A DNA stretch of 37,525 nt from Treponema sp. (lineage in GTDB: Bacteria; Spirochaetota; Spirochaetia; Treponematales; Treponemataceae). The position numbers and the translations under genes were made by a program. The DNA is taken from NCBI GenBank assembly GCA_017629095.1, contig JAGBXW010000103.1:1-37525 (forward strand), read 5' to 3'. The notes beneath the pieces were generated by a model. The model was not told the origin of the DNA. It did not search any database and saw nothing but the letters and a program-made list of their open reading frames with translations. This document shows, piece after piece, positions 24,401-30,539 of the stretch; positions within the stretch are counted from its first letter, which is position 1, and each line of letters opens with the position of its first letter.

Positions 24401-25400
24401 TGGTGCTTCTCAGGTTGTAGACAGAAAGCTCTGTGGCAAGATGGATGCTGAAGAAAAATTGTGGACAGGCTTTAAGAAGAGCTTTACCCAGTTGCTGAAG
24501 CATTTTGCTGAAGGACAAGAGCTTGTAGCTTCCAGTATCCGTGAAACAGTAGCAAAAACAACTGCCAAAACTGGTACAAAGGAGCCTGTTGCAGAAACTG
24601 CTTCCCAGCTTGATTCTGCTGAAGTAGTTGCTGAAAACTCAACCTTTGAGGTAAGTCTTGCTCAAGGCATTCTGTCCCGTCCTGCTGCCACTCAAATGCT
24701 TGCAGGAATGGCGGTTGCTGCTAGTCTCCAATCTGTGCTGGGAAACAAGGCTACTGCCAAAGATGCTGCTGCCCTGGTTTCCTTGTGGGGCTTGGAGCGA
24801 AAATTGCAGGACTTGTTGCTGAACCGTGGCGTTCCTGTGGCAGCCACCAGTTTGCCACTGAAAACCATGGTGGTAACCTTCCCCTTCTTGGACTTGTTGA
24901 GCCAGCTGAAGCAAAAGGATGCAACTACAAAGCTTGATGCCAAGGTTGTAAAGAAGGTAGCTGGAATTATGGTGGACACCATTGTACACTGTAATGCTGC
25001 CAGTGCAGTGGCAGGAATCAACCTGTTTGATAATGTGCTGTGGTTCAATCAAGAACTGATGAGTGATGCTCTGTGGTATGCTGTTGCAGTTCCTGCCTAC
25101 TTGGGTGGAGGCTTTGCTGAATCCACTAAGGAGGGACTTGAGGCAGTGGCAAAAACCTTGGCTACAGCTCAGAAAAAGGCTGAGTACCGAGCAGACCAAC
25201 TGTGTGAACTGCTTCCTCCTCCAGAAGTAAAGAAGCCCAAGTCTACAAAGACTCCTTCTGAGGATAAGAAGAAGGGAGCAAAAGAAGATAAAACTTCTGC
25301 CTCTGAAAAGTCCAAGTCCGAAGCCGAAGAACAAGTTCAAAAGGATTCAAAAGCTGAAAAAATGGCTGAAGAATCTGACACAAGTAAGGTAAAAAAATAG
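21447..25400 (+). CDS. Very large GH13 (alpha-amylase family) protein
   Basis: This 1317-residue protein has a GH13 barrel at about residues 360-760. Region I is DMVPNH (Asp435, Asn439, His440), region II RFDAAMVLAKKH with nucleophile Asp555, and region III LLLAEAFW with Glu620. Region IV reads NNPDE (678-681), not the usual NHD; its aspartate (Asp681) is kept but the transition-state histidine is replaced by proline. The first 350 residues and about 400 after the barrel match nothing I recognise. The last 60 residues are a low-complexity Lys/Glu/Ser tail. No signal peptide exists, so it acts on cytoplasmic glucan, consistent with its operon partner malQ. AGGAAGGAG precedes a double ATG. It could be a transferase or a glucan-binding hydrolase rather than a plain amylase. 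A terminator follows directly. Confidence 0.85.
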   Translation: MMEFGKKNNGLTLFEGEYSQFNQEYTINEFHISREIRAKCDFDEGLFASTGNVILSNTKAVRLFAKKLNDLLAQEIPDPVEAGKLMVKAGQLNAMGLIDEIFHYVCALYRRDINGSVFDVLLELLDDEFGCEAIDGLLSAFNKDFPPTAIFRGEVGYQEYLEKQGLDPVTGLTRSNRASTLEEMILLRLANENPAFKPFYFMFGDDNLKMSFLYDIVWGRIQAFFLGQPSFGPNGNSLIAMLKEPVKFSPHSLKGQLDYIRTHWQALLGQWLSRLLSGMDMISEEEKAAWAPLNIDPTAGIDMEPYNYDSLMKEYERFSPDRDWMPKVVLMAKTVLVWLDQLSRKYKQEITRLDQIPDAELDLLAQRGFTGLWLIGLWERSHASKRIKQICGNPEAAASAYSLYDYDIAQGLGGWDAVDNLRRRLWVRGIRLASDMVPNHTGMDSHWINDRPDLFVQTRDCPFPGYTFNGENLSLNDRVGVYLEDNYFNKTDCAVVFKRVDHHTGDVRYIYHGNDGTGMPWNDTAQIDFLNPEAREAVMQEILHVARNFPIIRFDAAMVLAKKHIRRLWYPQPGCGGDIASRSDYALSPEEFERRIPNEFWREVVDRVAQEVPDTLLLAEAFWMMEGYFVRTLGMHRVYNSAFMNMLKREENFKYRSTIKNTIEFDPQILKRYVNFMNNPDEETAVAQFGKDDKYFGVCTLMVTMPGLPMFGHGQIEGFTEKYGMEFTKAYWDETPDENLIQRHQREIFPLMKKRYLFAEIENFLFYDVWNDGQVNENVFAYSNRCGTERAVVFYNNVYQQASGWIKESCKYAVKTGNGDEIRMETRSIGHALGLNPDPRNYCIFREQRSGLWFIRSAADICNNGLYLHLNGFETQVMMDISQVTDDETGKYRILCETLAGSGVSDIETALREIFLKDLYKAFTAVVSPEFLDQMAIFGMTPVQLTYGQQNAKVKVPTVATIIEAMEEPMKNWFAVADEFIEGNYGASQVVDRKLCGKMDAEEKLWTGFKKSFTQLLKHFAEGQELVASSIRETVAKTTAKTGTKEPVAETASQLDSAEVVAENSTFEVSLAQGILSRPAATQMLAGMAVAASLQSVLGNKATAKDAAALVSLWGLERKLQDLLLNRGVPVAATSLPLKTMVVTFPFLDLLSQLKQKDATTKLDAKVVKKVAGIMVDTIVHCNAASAVAGINLFDNVLWFNQELMSDALWYAVAVPAYLGGGFAESTKEGLEAVAKTLATAQKKAEYRADQLCELLPPPEVKKPKSTKTPSEDKKKGAKEDKTSASEKSKSEAEEQVQKDSKAEKMAEESDTSKVKK

Positions 25401-25417
25401 TATCTTTATAGATGAAG

Positions 25418-25465
25418 ACACTTCCTTGAATCTCAAAAAGATGATTTAAGGAAGTGTATTTTTTA
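25418..25465 (+). terminator. Terminator of the malQ-GH13 operon
   Basis: ACACTTCCTT (25418-25427) pairs perfectly with AAGGAAGTGT (25448-25457), with a short inner AATC/GATT helix, followed by ATTTTTT. A -10-like TATAAT (25473-25478) just beyond may serve the MsrAB gene, but no matching -35 is visible. Confidence 0.88.
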
Positions 25466-25492
25466 ACCAGATTATAATTTCAAGGATGTTGT

Positions 25493-26653
25493 ATGATGAA
25501 GGTATGGAAAAAAAGTTGGATGTTTTTTTTCATTTCCAGTATTTTGTTTGGAGCCTTTGGGTGTATAGAGGAGGAAACTATGGTAAGTCAACTGAATGCA
25601 ACAAAAAAAGATACGTCAGTAAGTAATGAAGTTGCTTCCCAAGTATATCTTGCAGGTGGATGCTTTTGGGGTGTAGAACAGTATTTTGCTCTGGTGCCTG
25701 GGGTACTGGATGCTGTTTCAGGATATAGCCAAGGAACTGTGGAGAATCCCAGTTACCAAGAGGTTTGTACTGGAACCACTGGGCACACCGAGACGGTACA
25801 GGTTATCTATGATTCATCTGTGGTGAGCTTGAACCATTTGCTGAATCTGTATTTTGACATCATCGATCCTTACAGCATTAATCAGCAGGGAAATGACCGT
25901 GGGCCCCAGTACCGAACTGGCATTTATTACACAAATGAGGCTGACGGACAGATTGCCCAAAACTTTGTTGCAGAAAAACAAGCTTCCACTGACAGAAAGA
26001 TTGTGGTGGAGGTGGAGCCTGTAAAGAATTTCTTTCCTGCAGAAGCATATCATCAGGATTATCTTGAAAAAAATCCCTTTGGATACTGCCATATCAGCCG
26101 TGATAAATTCCGAAAGGCTGCAAGCTCGGTGGATACAAGCTTAGTTCCCAATTTGGTTGAAACAGTAAAGCCCCAAGAAGAGGTGAGCCAGCTTCCTTCT
26201 TTGGAGCAGGAGCGATATCTTCGCCCCAGCAATGAGGTATTGCAGGAAAGGCTTTCTCCCCTGCAGTATGAGGTTACAGTAAATGCCGCCACGGAGCGAC
26301 CATTTTTCAATGAGTTTTGGGATAATCACGAAGCTGGCCTTTACGTGGACATTGCCACAGGTGAGCCACTCTTCCTTTCCACCGATAAGTTTGACTCTGG
26401 TTGCGGCTGGCCCAGTTTTACCAAGCCCATTGCCACGGAGCTGGTAACAGAGCTGGTAGATACGAGCCACGGCATGGTTCGGACAGAGGTTCGCAGCCGC
26501 AGTGGAGATATTCACCTAGGACATGTGTTTGACGATGGGCCTATTGCTGCTGGTGGATTGAGGTATTGCATCAATAGTGCTTCCTTACAGTTTATTCCCA
26601 AAAGCCAGATGGAAGCCGCTGGTTACGGTGATTTACTTCCCTTGCTAGACTAG
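25493..26653 (+). CDS. msrAB: Bifunctional methionine sulfoxide reductase MsrAB, lipoprotein
   Basis: This 386-residue fusion repairs oxidised methionine, with both stereoisomers covered. The N-terminus is a lipoprotein signal ([14 protein letters not shown], Cys24), so the enzyme is anchored outside the cytoplasm. MsrA occupies about 50-205, with catalytic Cys57 in [12 protein letters not shown] and the GTTGHTE motif. MsrB occupies about 250-386, with catalytic Cys359 in [14 protein letters not shown] and a possible resolving Cys304 in DSGCGWPSF. The two CxxC pairs that bind zinc in many MsrBs are absent, as in the PilB-type fusions. A double ATG follows AAGGA. No thioredoxin-like domain or CcdA partner is encoded here, so the electron donor must lie elsewhere. 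It fits oxidative defence in an anaerobe and sits next to an oxygen-binding hemerythrin. Confidence 0.93.
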   Translation: MMKVWKKSWMFFFISSILFGAFGCIEEETMVSQLNATKKDTSVSNEVASQVYLAGGCFWGVEQYFALVPGVLDAVSGYSQGTVENPSYQEVCTGTTGHTETVQVIYDSSVVSLNHLLNLYFDIIDPYSINQQGNDRGPQYRTGIYYTNEADGQIAQNFVAEKQASTDRKIVVEVEPVKNFFPAEAYHQDYLEKNPFGYCHISRDKFRKAASSVDTSLVPNLVETVKPQEEVSQLPSLEQERYLRPSNEVLQERLSPLQYEVTVNAATERPFFNEFWDNHEAGLYVDIATGEPLFLSTDKFDSGCGWPSFTKPIATELVTELVDTSHGMVRTEVRSRSGDIHLGHVFDDGPIAAGGLRYCINSASLQFIPKSQMEAAGYGDLLPLLD

Positions 26654-26678
26654 CACTCCATTCAGATTTGTGCTTGGC

Positions 26679-27152
26679 CTAATGTTTGGTAAAGAAAGGA
26701 ATAGCCCCAGGACGACGATAAATGCGATTTTTTTCCTCGGGGCTTTTCTGTATTGCAATAACATGGTCTGCCCACAGTCTATCTGAGTGAGCAATGTGGT
26801 TTACAATCCAATCCAGCAAAAATTGATATAATTCCTGTCCCATGGCCTGATTTCCGCTGGCAATAAGGGGTACCTTTGCAGAAAGCTGCATAATAAAGTT
26901 TGCATGTTCTTCTTTGTGCTGCTGGATATTGGGAAATTGATATTGCTCCATAAGCATTTCTTCTGAAGCAAAATGATAGTGGGTGTAATCTGCCAATTTT
27001 TTTAAACAACGTCCTACCTTGATAGGATAATCTGCAGGATGTCCTGTTGCTACATCAAAAAATTCATTTACAATAGACAAAAGTTTCCGATGCTGCACAT
27101 CAATTTCATCTACATCAATACAATAAGCATCTTGCCATTCAACTTTTTCCAT
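26679..27152 (-). CDS. Bacteriohemerythrin
   Basis: This 157-residue single-domain protein has the diiron site of hemerythrins: His21 (DVQHRKLL), His58/His60 with Glu64 (THYHFASEEM), His79 and His83 (QHKEEH), and His119 with Asp124 (NHIAHSD). Such proteins reversibly bind O2 and may supply or scavenge oxygen in anaerobic motile bacteria. The start is supported by GGGAG seven bases before the ATG at 27152. There is no signal peptide, so it is cytoplasmic. It runs convergently into MsrAB, with 25 bases between the stops and no visible terminator. The positively charged tail (KNRIYRRPGAIPFFTKH) is an extension beyond the four-helix bundle. Confidence 0.92.
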   Translation of the reverse strand: MEKVEWQDAYCIDVDEIDVQHRKLLSIVNEFFDVATGHPADYPIKVGRCLKKLADYTHYHFASEEMLMEQYQFPNIQQHKEEHANFIMQLSAKVPLIASGNQAMGQELYQFLLDWIVNHIAHSDRLWADHVIAIQKSPEEKNRIYRRPGAIPFFTKH

Positions 27153-27253
27153 AACTTTTCTCCCATCTTGTGAGAATGGATGGCACCAGTTTTATTCAGA
27201 ATAGCTCCCTGTGAACAAAGTGATGCCAAATCCATCTTACGTATCGGTTATTT

Positions 27254-27281
27254 ATTATATCCCAAAACAAGAAAAGAACAA
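27254..27281 (-). promoter_or_regulatory. Possible promoter of the hemerythrin gene
   Basis: On the minus strand a perfect TATAAT (complement 27254-27259) lies 16 bases after a weak TTGTTC (complement 27276-27281), leaving a leader of about 95 bases. The interval 27153-27309 holds no other feature that I can see. Confidence 0.35.
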
Positions 27282-27309
27282 CTAGGGAAGGAGATGGGAC
27301 ACCCTGGTT

Positions 27310-27885
27310 TTATGCCTCTAGCAATTTCTTGGCAAAATCACGGGCATGTTGAACCTTTTCGTCGTCCATAAATTCCACGTGGTATCCCAGATGACGTTCT
27401 GCTAACATTCCCTTGTAGTTAAGGCGGGAGTGCTTGCAGTAGCGAACCATGGCCTCTTCAAAAAGATCGGCGCCCTTTTCTGGCTTGTATCCGCAGCTGA
27501 TAACCATGGCCAAGGATTTTCCTTCCCACAAGCGGGGGCCGGGGTTGGGGCTGTAAATCTTGTTCATTCCATACACCAAGCGGTCAAGGGCAATCTTCAT
27601 GGATGGAGTACAGAACCAGCTATAAATTGGTGTGGCCAAAACAATCAAGTCGCTTTTCATAATGGCATCAAAGACTTGTTGCAAGTCATCTTTTCGAGAA
27701 CAGTTGAATTGCTCATGGCTTTTCTGACAGCAGCAACAGGCTACACAACCTTCCAGCTTCATGGTGTGCAGGTCAAAATCAAAGCAGGTGGCTCCTGCTT
27801 CTTTTAATGTTTCTACAAAGGGAACCAACAGGCTGTTGGTATTTCCATTTTTTCGGGGGCTTCCCCGCAAGATACATACGTTCAT
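27310..27885 (-). CDS. Flavodoxin-like NAD(P)H-dependent FMN reductase
   Basis: This 191-residue flavodoxin-fold protein is of the WrbA/iron-sulfur flavoprotein group (COG0655). The FMN phosphate loop is RGSPRKNGNTNSLL at residues 7-20, and the second flavin loop is LATPIYSWFCTPSMK (about 92-106). It carries an unusual cysteine cluster: Cys47, then four consecutive cysteines at 50-53, then Cys62. Most relatives have a simpler C-xx-C-xx-C arrangement in this position, sometimes binding an Fe-S cluster. GGAGG lies five bases before the ATG at 27885. It has its own predicted promoter inside the gap after the MocR gene. Electron donor and acceptor are not known; a redox role beside MsrAB and hemerythrin is plausible. 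Confidence 0.88.
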   Translation of the reverse strand: MNVCILRGSPRKNGNTNSLLVPFVETLKEAGATCFDFDLHTMKLEGCVACCCCQKSHEQFNCSRKDDLQQVFDAIMKSDLIVLATPIYSWFCTPSMKIALDRLVYGMNKIYSPNPGPRLWEGKSLAMVISCGYKPEKGADLFEEAMVRYCKHSRLNYKGMLAERHLGYHVEFMDDEKVQHARDFAKKLLEA

Positions 27886-27902
27886 GGCTTCCTCCGCTCC
27901 CC

Positions 27903-27931
27903 ATTGTACAGAAGATAGCTTTCGTTCTCAA
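27903..27931 (-). promoter_or_regulatory. Promoter of the flavodoxin-like gene
   Basis: On the minus strand TTGAGA (complement 27926-27931), exactly 17 bases and TACAAT (complement 27903-27908) lie 17 bases before the start codon, between this gene and the end of the MocR regulator gene. Confidence 0.6.
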
Positions 27932-27948
27932 GGGTGGAGCCGGTGATT

Positions 27949-29430
27949 TTACAGAGCTTGGGAAAGCCGTGACACCAGCTGGGGAATTTGCTCCTTTTTT
28001 AAGGCTGAGTAATTAACAACTAAGGTATTGGTGGTCTCGTCTTGATTTTCCTCAGAAAAATGGCTGTACTGGCTCAAAAATGCCACGTGAATGCCTGCTG
28101 CTTCCAAGTTTTTTTTCAGTTGTTCTTCTTGCTGTGGTGTTTGGATTTTCAGCAAGAAATGGAGGCCAGAATCCTTGCCACTGATGGAACAGTGGCCTGC
28201 CATGGGACTGCGGCTTAGGTGAAACAATAGATTGTCACGTATGTTGCGGTAGTGGTTTTTTCTGCGAGAAAGATGCTTTTCGTAGTGGCCTTCTTGAATG
28301 AAGCCAGCGAGGGTCAATTGCTCAATACTGGAAACGGTGCAGGAATAAAAGCCCAATTGCTGATGAAACCTTTGTACAAGATGCCAGGGTAAAACCATAT
28401 AGCTGATTCGTAAGGATGGAGTGAGGGTTTTGGTAAAGGTGTTCAAATAAATTACTTGTCCTTGGCTGTCGCTGGTGGCATCCAGAGAAAAAAGTGTTTC
28501 TAGGGGACGGCCAGTAAAACGAAATTCGCTATCGTAGTCATCCTCCAAAATGAAGTGGGAATCCTGCCGGGCCCAGGCTAAAAGTTCCTGCCGTCGCTTT
28601 ATGGGCATGATGATGCCAGTGGGAAAGTGATGGGCGGGAGAAACAAGAACAGCATCGATGTGTTTTTCCTCCAGCTCTTGTATCATGATTCCTGCATTGT
28701 CCATGGCCAGGGGAGACCACTTCATGCCCATAGCGTCCATAATCTGGGCTGGTTTAAGATATCCTGGATTTTCCACGCCATAATGGAGCTGCTTTCCCAA
28801 AAGCTGGAAGGTAAGGGAATACAAGTATTCTGTTCCCGCTCCAATTACCACCTGCTCTGGCTGGACCTTCATGTTCCGAAAGGTTCCCAGATAGGAGGCA
28901 ATGGCCTGTCGCAATTCTAGCAAGCCTTGAGGGGGCAGGGGAGAGAGAATCCGATCTTTTGATTCATGCAAAACCCTTCGCATGAGACTTGCCCACTGGG
29001 AAAAGGGAAAAAGTTCTTGGTGAATGTGGGCGGCTTGCAAATTGATTTCATTGTTTTTTCCTGCTTCTTGCAACAGCTGTGTGATATGGTTTGATTTTTG
29101 AAGAATCTCCTGGCTGGAGCTTTGTTTTTGCTGATTTCCTGTGGCACTAGCCTGGCGATTTTTTACTGGTGCTATAGCAGAAAAGGCTTCCAATTCCGTC
29201 ACAAAGTATCCCCGCTTTTCTTGGGAATACACATAGCCCTCATCAATGAGTTGTTGGTAGGCGTTTTGCACGGTGATGACGCTAACTCCAAGATGGGAGG
29301 CAAGGCTTCGTTTTGAGGGAAGCTTTTGGTTTGAGCCTAAACTTCCTTCCAAAATCTTATTTTTCAACTGGAGATACAAAAAATCGGTAAGGCTTTCATT
29401 TCGCCGCTGGGAAAAATCCATAGTAATCAC
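27949..29430 (-). CDS. pdxR: MocR/PdxR-family regulator (GntR HTH plus aminotransferase-like domain)
   Basis: This 493-residue fusion has a GntR winged helix at residues 8-78 (LYLQLKNKILEGSLGSNQKLPSKRSLASHLGVS, then VQNAYQQLIDEGYVYSQEKRGYFV), a linker rich in Gln and Ser, and a fold-type I aminotransferase domain. The PLP site is intact: Lys334 in TFTKTLTPSLRISY, Asp297/Asp298 and Tyr299 in ILEDDYDSEF. MocR regulators bind PLP and control B6 metabolism or amino-acid genes. The divergent neighbour is pyridoxal kinase, so the PdxR assignment follows from context. The start is a GTG at 29430; an ATG three codons later is possible. Neither has a Shine-Dalgarno, and TATAAT ends six bases before the GTG, favouring a leaderless GTG start. 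Confidence 0.88.
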   Translation of the reverse strand: MITMDFSQRRNESLTDFLYLQLKNKILEGSLGSNQKLPSKRSLASHLGVSVITVQNAYQQLIDEGYVYSQEKRGYFVTELEAFSAIAPVKNRQASATGNQQKQSSSQEILQKSNHITQLLQEAGKNNEINLQAAHIHQELFPFSQWASLMRRVLHESKDRILSPLPPQGLLELRQAIASYLGTFRNMKVQPEQVVIGAGTEYLYSLTFQLLGKQLHYGVENPGYLKPAQIMDAMGMKWSPLAMDNAGIMIQELEEKHIDAVLVSPAHHFPTGIIMPIKRRQELLAWARQDSHFILEDDYDSEFRFTGRPLETLFSLDATSDSQGQVIYLNTFTKTLTPSLRISYMVLPWHLVQRFHQQLGFYSCTVSSIEQLTLAGFIQEGHYEKHLSRRKNHYRNIRDNLLFHLSRSPMAGHCSISGKDSGLHFLLKIQTPQQEEQLKKNLEAAGIHVAFLSQYSHFSEENQDETTNTLVVNYSALKKEQIPQLVSRLSQAL

Positions 29431-29436
29431 AATCTG

Positions 29437-29442
29437 ATTATA
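29437..29442 (-). promoter_or_regulatory. -10 element of the MocR gene, predicted leaderless
   Basis: A perfect TATAAT on the minus strand ends six bases before the GTG start. No good -35 was found. The rest of the divergent gap to pdxK (29443-29577) is AT-rich near this end (ATATATAC, TTTATATA) and should contain the MocR operator, but I could not define a convincing direct repeat. Confidence 0.45.
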
Positions 29443-29577
29443 TAAAAATTACTGAAAAATGAATATATACATCATACCAGATTTTATATATTCTAAGTCC
29501 GCTGGCAAGTTCTGGGTGGCAGGATTTTTTCTTGTGCCACAATTTTTCACGTGAGCCTGCCTTTGAGGAGTAATCTA

Positions 29578-30417
29578 ATGGACAAAAGACTTTTGACAAT
29601 CCAAGACATTTCTTGTGTGGGACAGTGTTCTCTGACAGTGGCATTGCCCATTATTTCAGCCTGTGGCATTGAGACTGCGGTGCTTCCGAGCTCTGTGCTT
29701 TCCACCCACACCGCTGGTTTTTCTGGCTTTACCTTCCGTGACTTAACTGACGACATGGAAGGCATTCTGGCCCACTGGAACAAGGAGGGGCTTAAATTCG
29801 ATGCCTTCTACACTGGTTATGTAAGCAAGGCTCAGATTCCGCTCATTCTGAAAATTATGGAAGAAACTGCTAATCCCGGGGCCCTGCGGATTGTAGATCC
29901 TGTTATGGCAGACCACGGCAAGCTATATCCCGGTTTTGATGCTGATTTCCCTGCTGAAATGGCCAAGCTTTGCAAAGGTGCCGACGTGATTATGCCCAAC
30001 CTCACAGAAGCTGCTTTCTTGTTGAACGAAAAATACGTTGGGGATAATTTTGAGTCAGATGATTACGACGAGGCCTACATTGTAGGACTTTTGGAGCGGC
30101 TCATGGGATTAGGTGCAAAGAAGGTTCTTTTGACTGGTGTGTGCTACGATCCTAGGGAATTGGGCTGTGTATGCTATGACGGAACTAAGTTGGAATACTA
30201 TTTCCGCAAACGATTAAATGCCCAGATGCACGGAACGGGAGACGTATTTGCCTCCTCTGTTGCAGGTGCCCTGTGCCGTGGCAAGTCCTTGATTGATGCT
30301 GCTGCCCTCGGTGCCGACTTTGTAATCGAGTCCATGAAGGCCACCTTGGATGACAAGTCCCACTGGTATGGTGTGAAATTTGAAAAAGCCCTTCCTTGGC
30401 TGGTACAACACATTTAA
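29578..30417 (+). CDS. pdxK: Pyridoxal/pyridoxamine kinase
   Basis: This 279-residue ribokinase-fold kinase phosphorylates B6 vitamers with ATP, the salvage route to PLP. Family features are VLTIQDISCVGQCS-like start residues (LLTIQDISCVGQCSLTVALP), LPSSVLSTHTAGF, FDAFYTGYVSKAQI, VDPVMADHGKLYPGFD, the PNLTEAAFLL motif, and the anion-hole/catalytic end AQMHGTGDVFASSVAGAL with the catalytic Asp in GTGD. The start at 29578 (MDKRLLTIQ) is chosen because GAGGAG lies seven bases upstream; nine more in-frame codons upstream are unsupported. It diverges from the MocR gene, which probably senses PLP and adjusts this gene. No pdxS/pdxT is present in the window, so salvage may be the main source of PLP. 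A terminator follows 16 bases after the stop. Confidence 0.92.
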   Translation: MDKRLLTIQDISCVGQCSLTVALPIISACGIETAVLPSSVLSTHTAGFSGFTFRDLTDDMEGILAHWNKEGLKFDAFYTGYVSKAQIPLILKIMEETANPGALRIVDPVMADHGKLYPGFDADFPAEMAKLCKGADVIMPNLTEAAFLLNEKYVGDNFESDDYDEAYIVGLLERLMGLGAKKVLLTGVCYDPRELGCVCYDGTKLEYYFRKRLNAQMHGTGDVFASSVAGALCRGKSLIDAAALGADFVIESMKATLDDKSHWYGVKFEKALPWLVQHI

Positions 30418-30432
30418 TCCATAATTTAAAAT

Positions 30433-30466
30433 AAAAAATCCCCACCAAACCGGTGGGGATTTTTCT
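30433..30466 (+). terminator. Terminator after pdxK
   Basis: AAAATCCCCACC and GGTGGGGATTTT form a long perfect stem around AAACC, with flanking A and T runs. The A-run on the 5' side makes it work in principle on the minus strand too, so it may also stop the convergent guaA-like transcript. Confidence 0.92.
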
Positions 30467-30492
30467 TTCTAAGAGTTTTGGCATCCAACCCG

Positions 30493-30538
30493 AGAGTTTT
30501 GCGAAGCAAAACTCTGTAAGTTCGAGCGTAGCTCGAAC
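30493..30538. repeat. Two tandem perfect hairpins next to the guaA-like stop
   Basis: AGAGTTTTGC-GAA-GCAAAACTCT (30493-30515) and GTTCGAGC-GTA-GCTCGAAC (30520-30538) are perfect inverted repeats with 3-base loops. They lie four bases apart, the second ending one base before the minus-strand stop codon. Neither has a T-run. They may protect or tune the 3' end of the pyrG-guaA-like mRNA or be members of a dispersed palindromic repeat family; I see no second copy of either in this window. Confidence 0.85.
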
Positions 30539-30539
30539 G

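Noticed and set aside
24639-25340. Long minus-strand ORF (233 codons) inside the GH13 gene
   Set aside because: It is antisense to a clearly conserved coding frame, reads as Cys/Ser/Gln-rich sequence without domains, and has no ribosome binding site.
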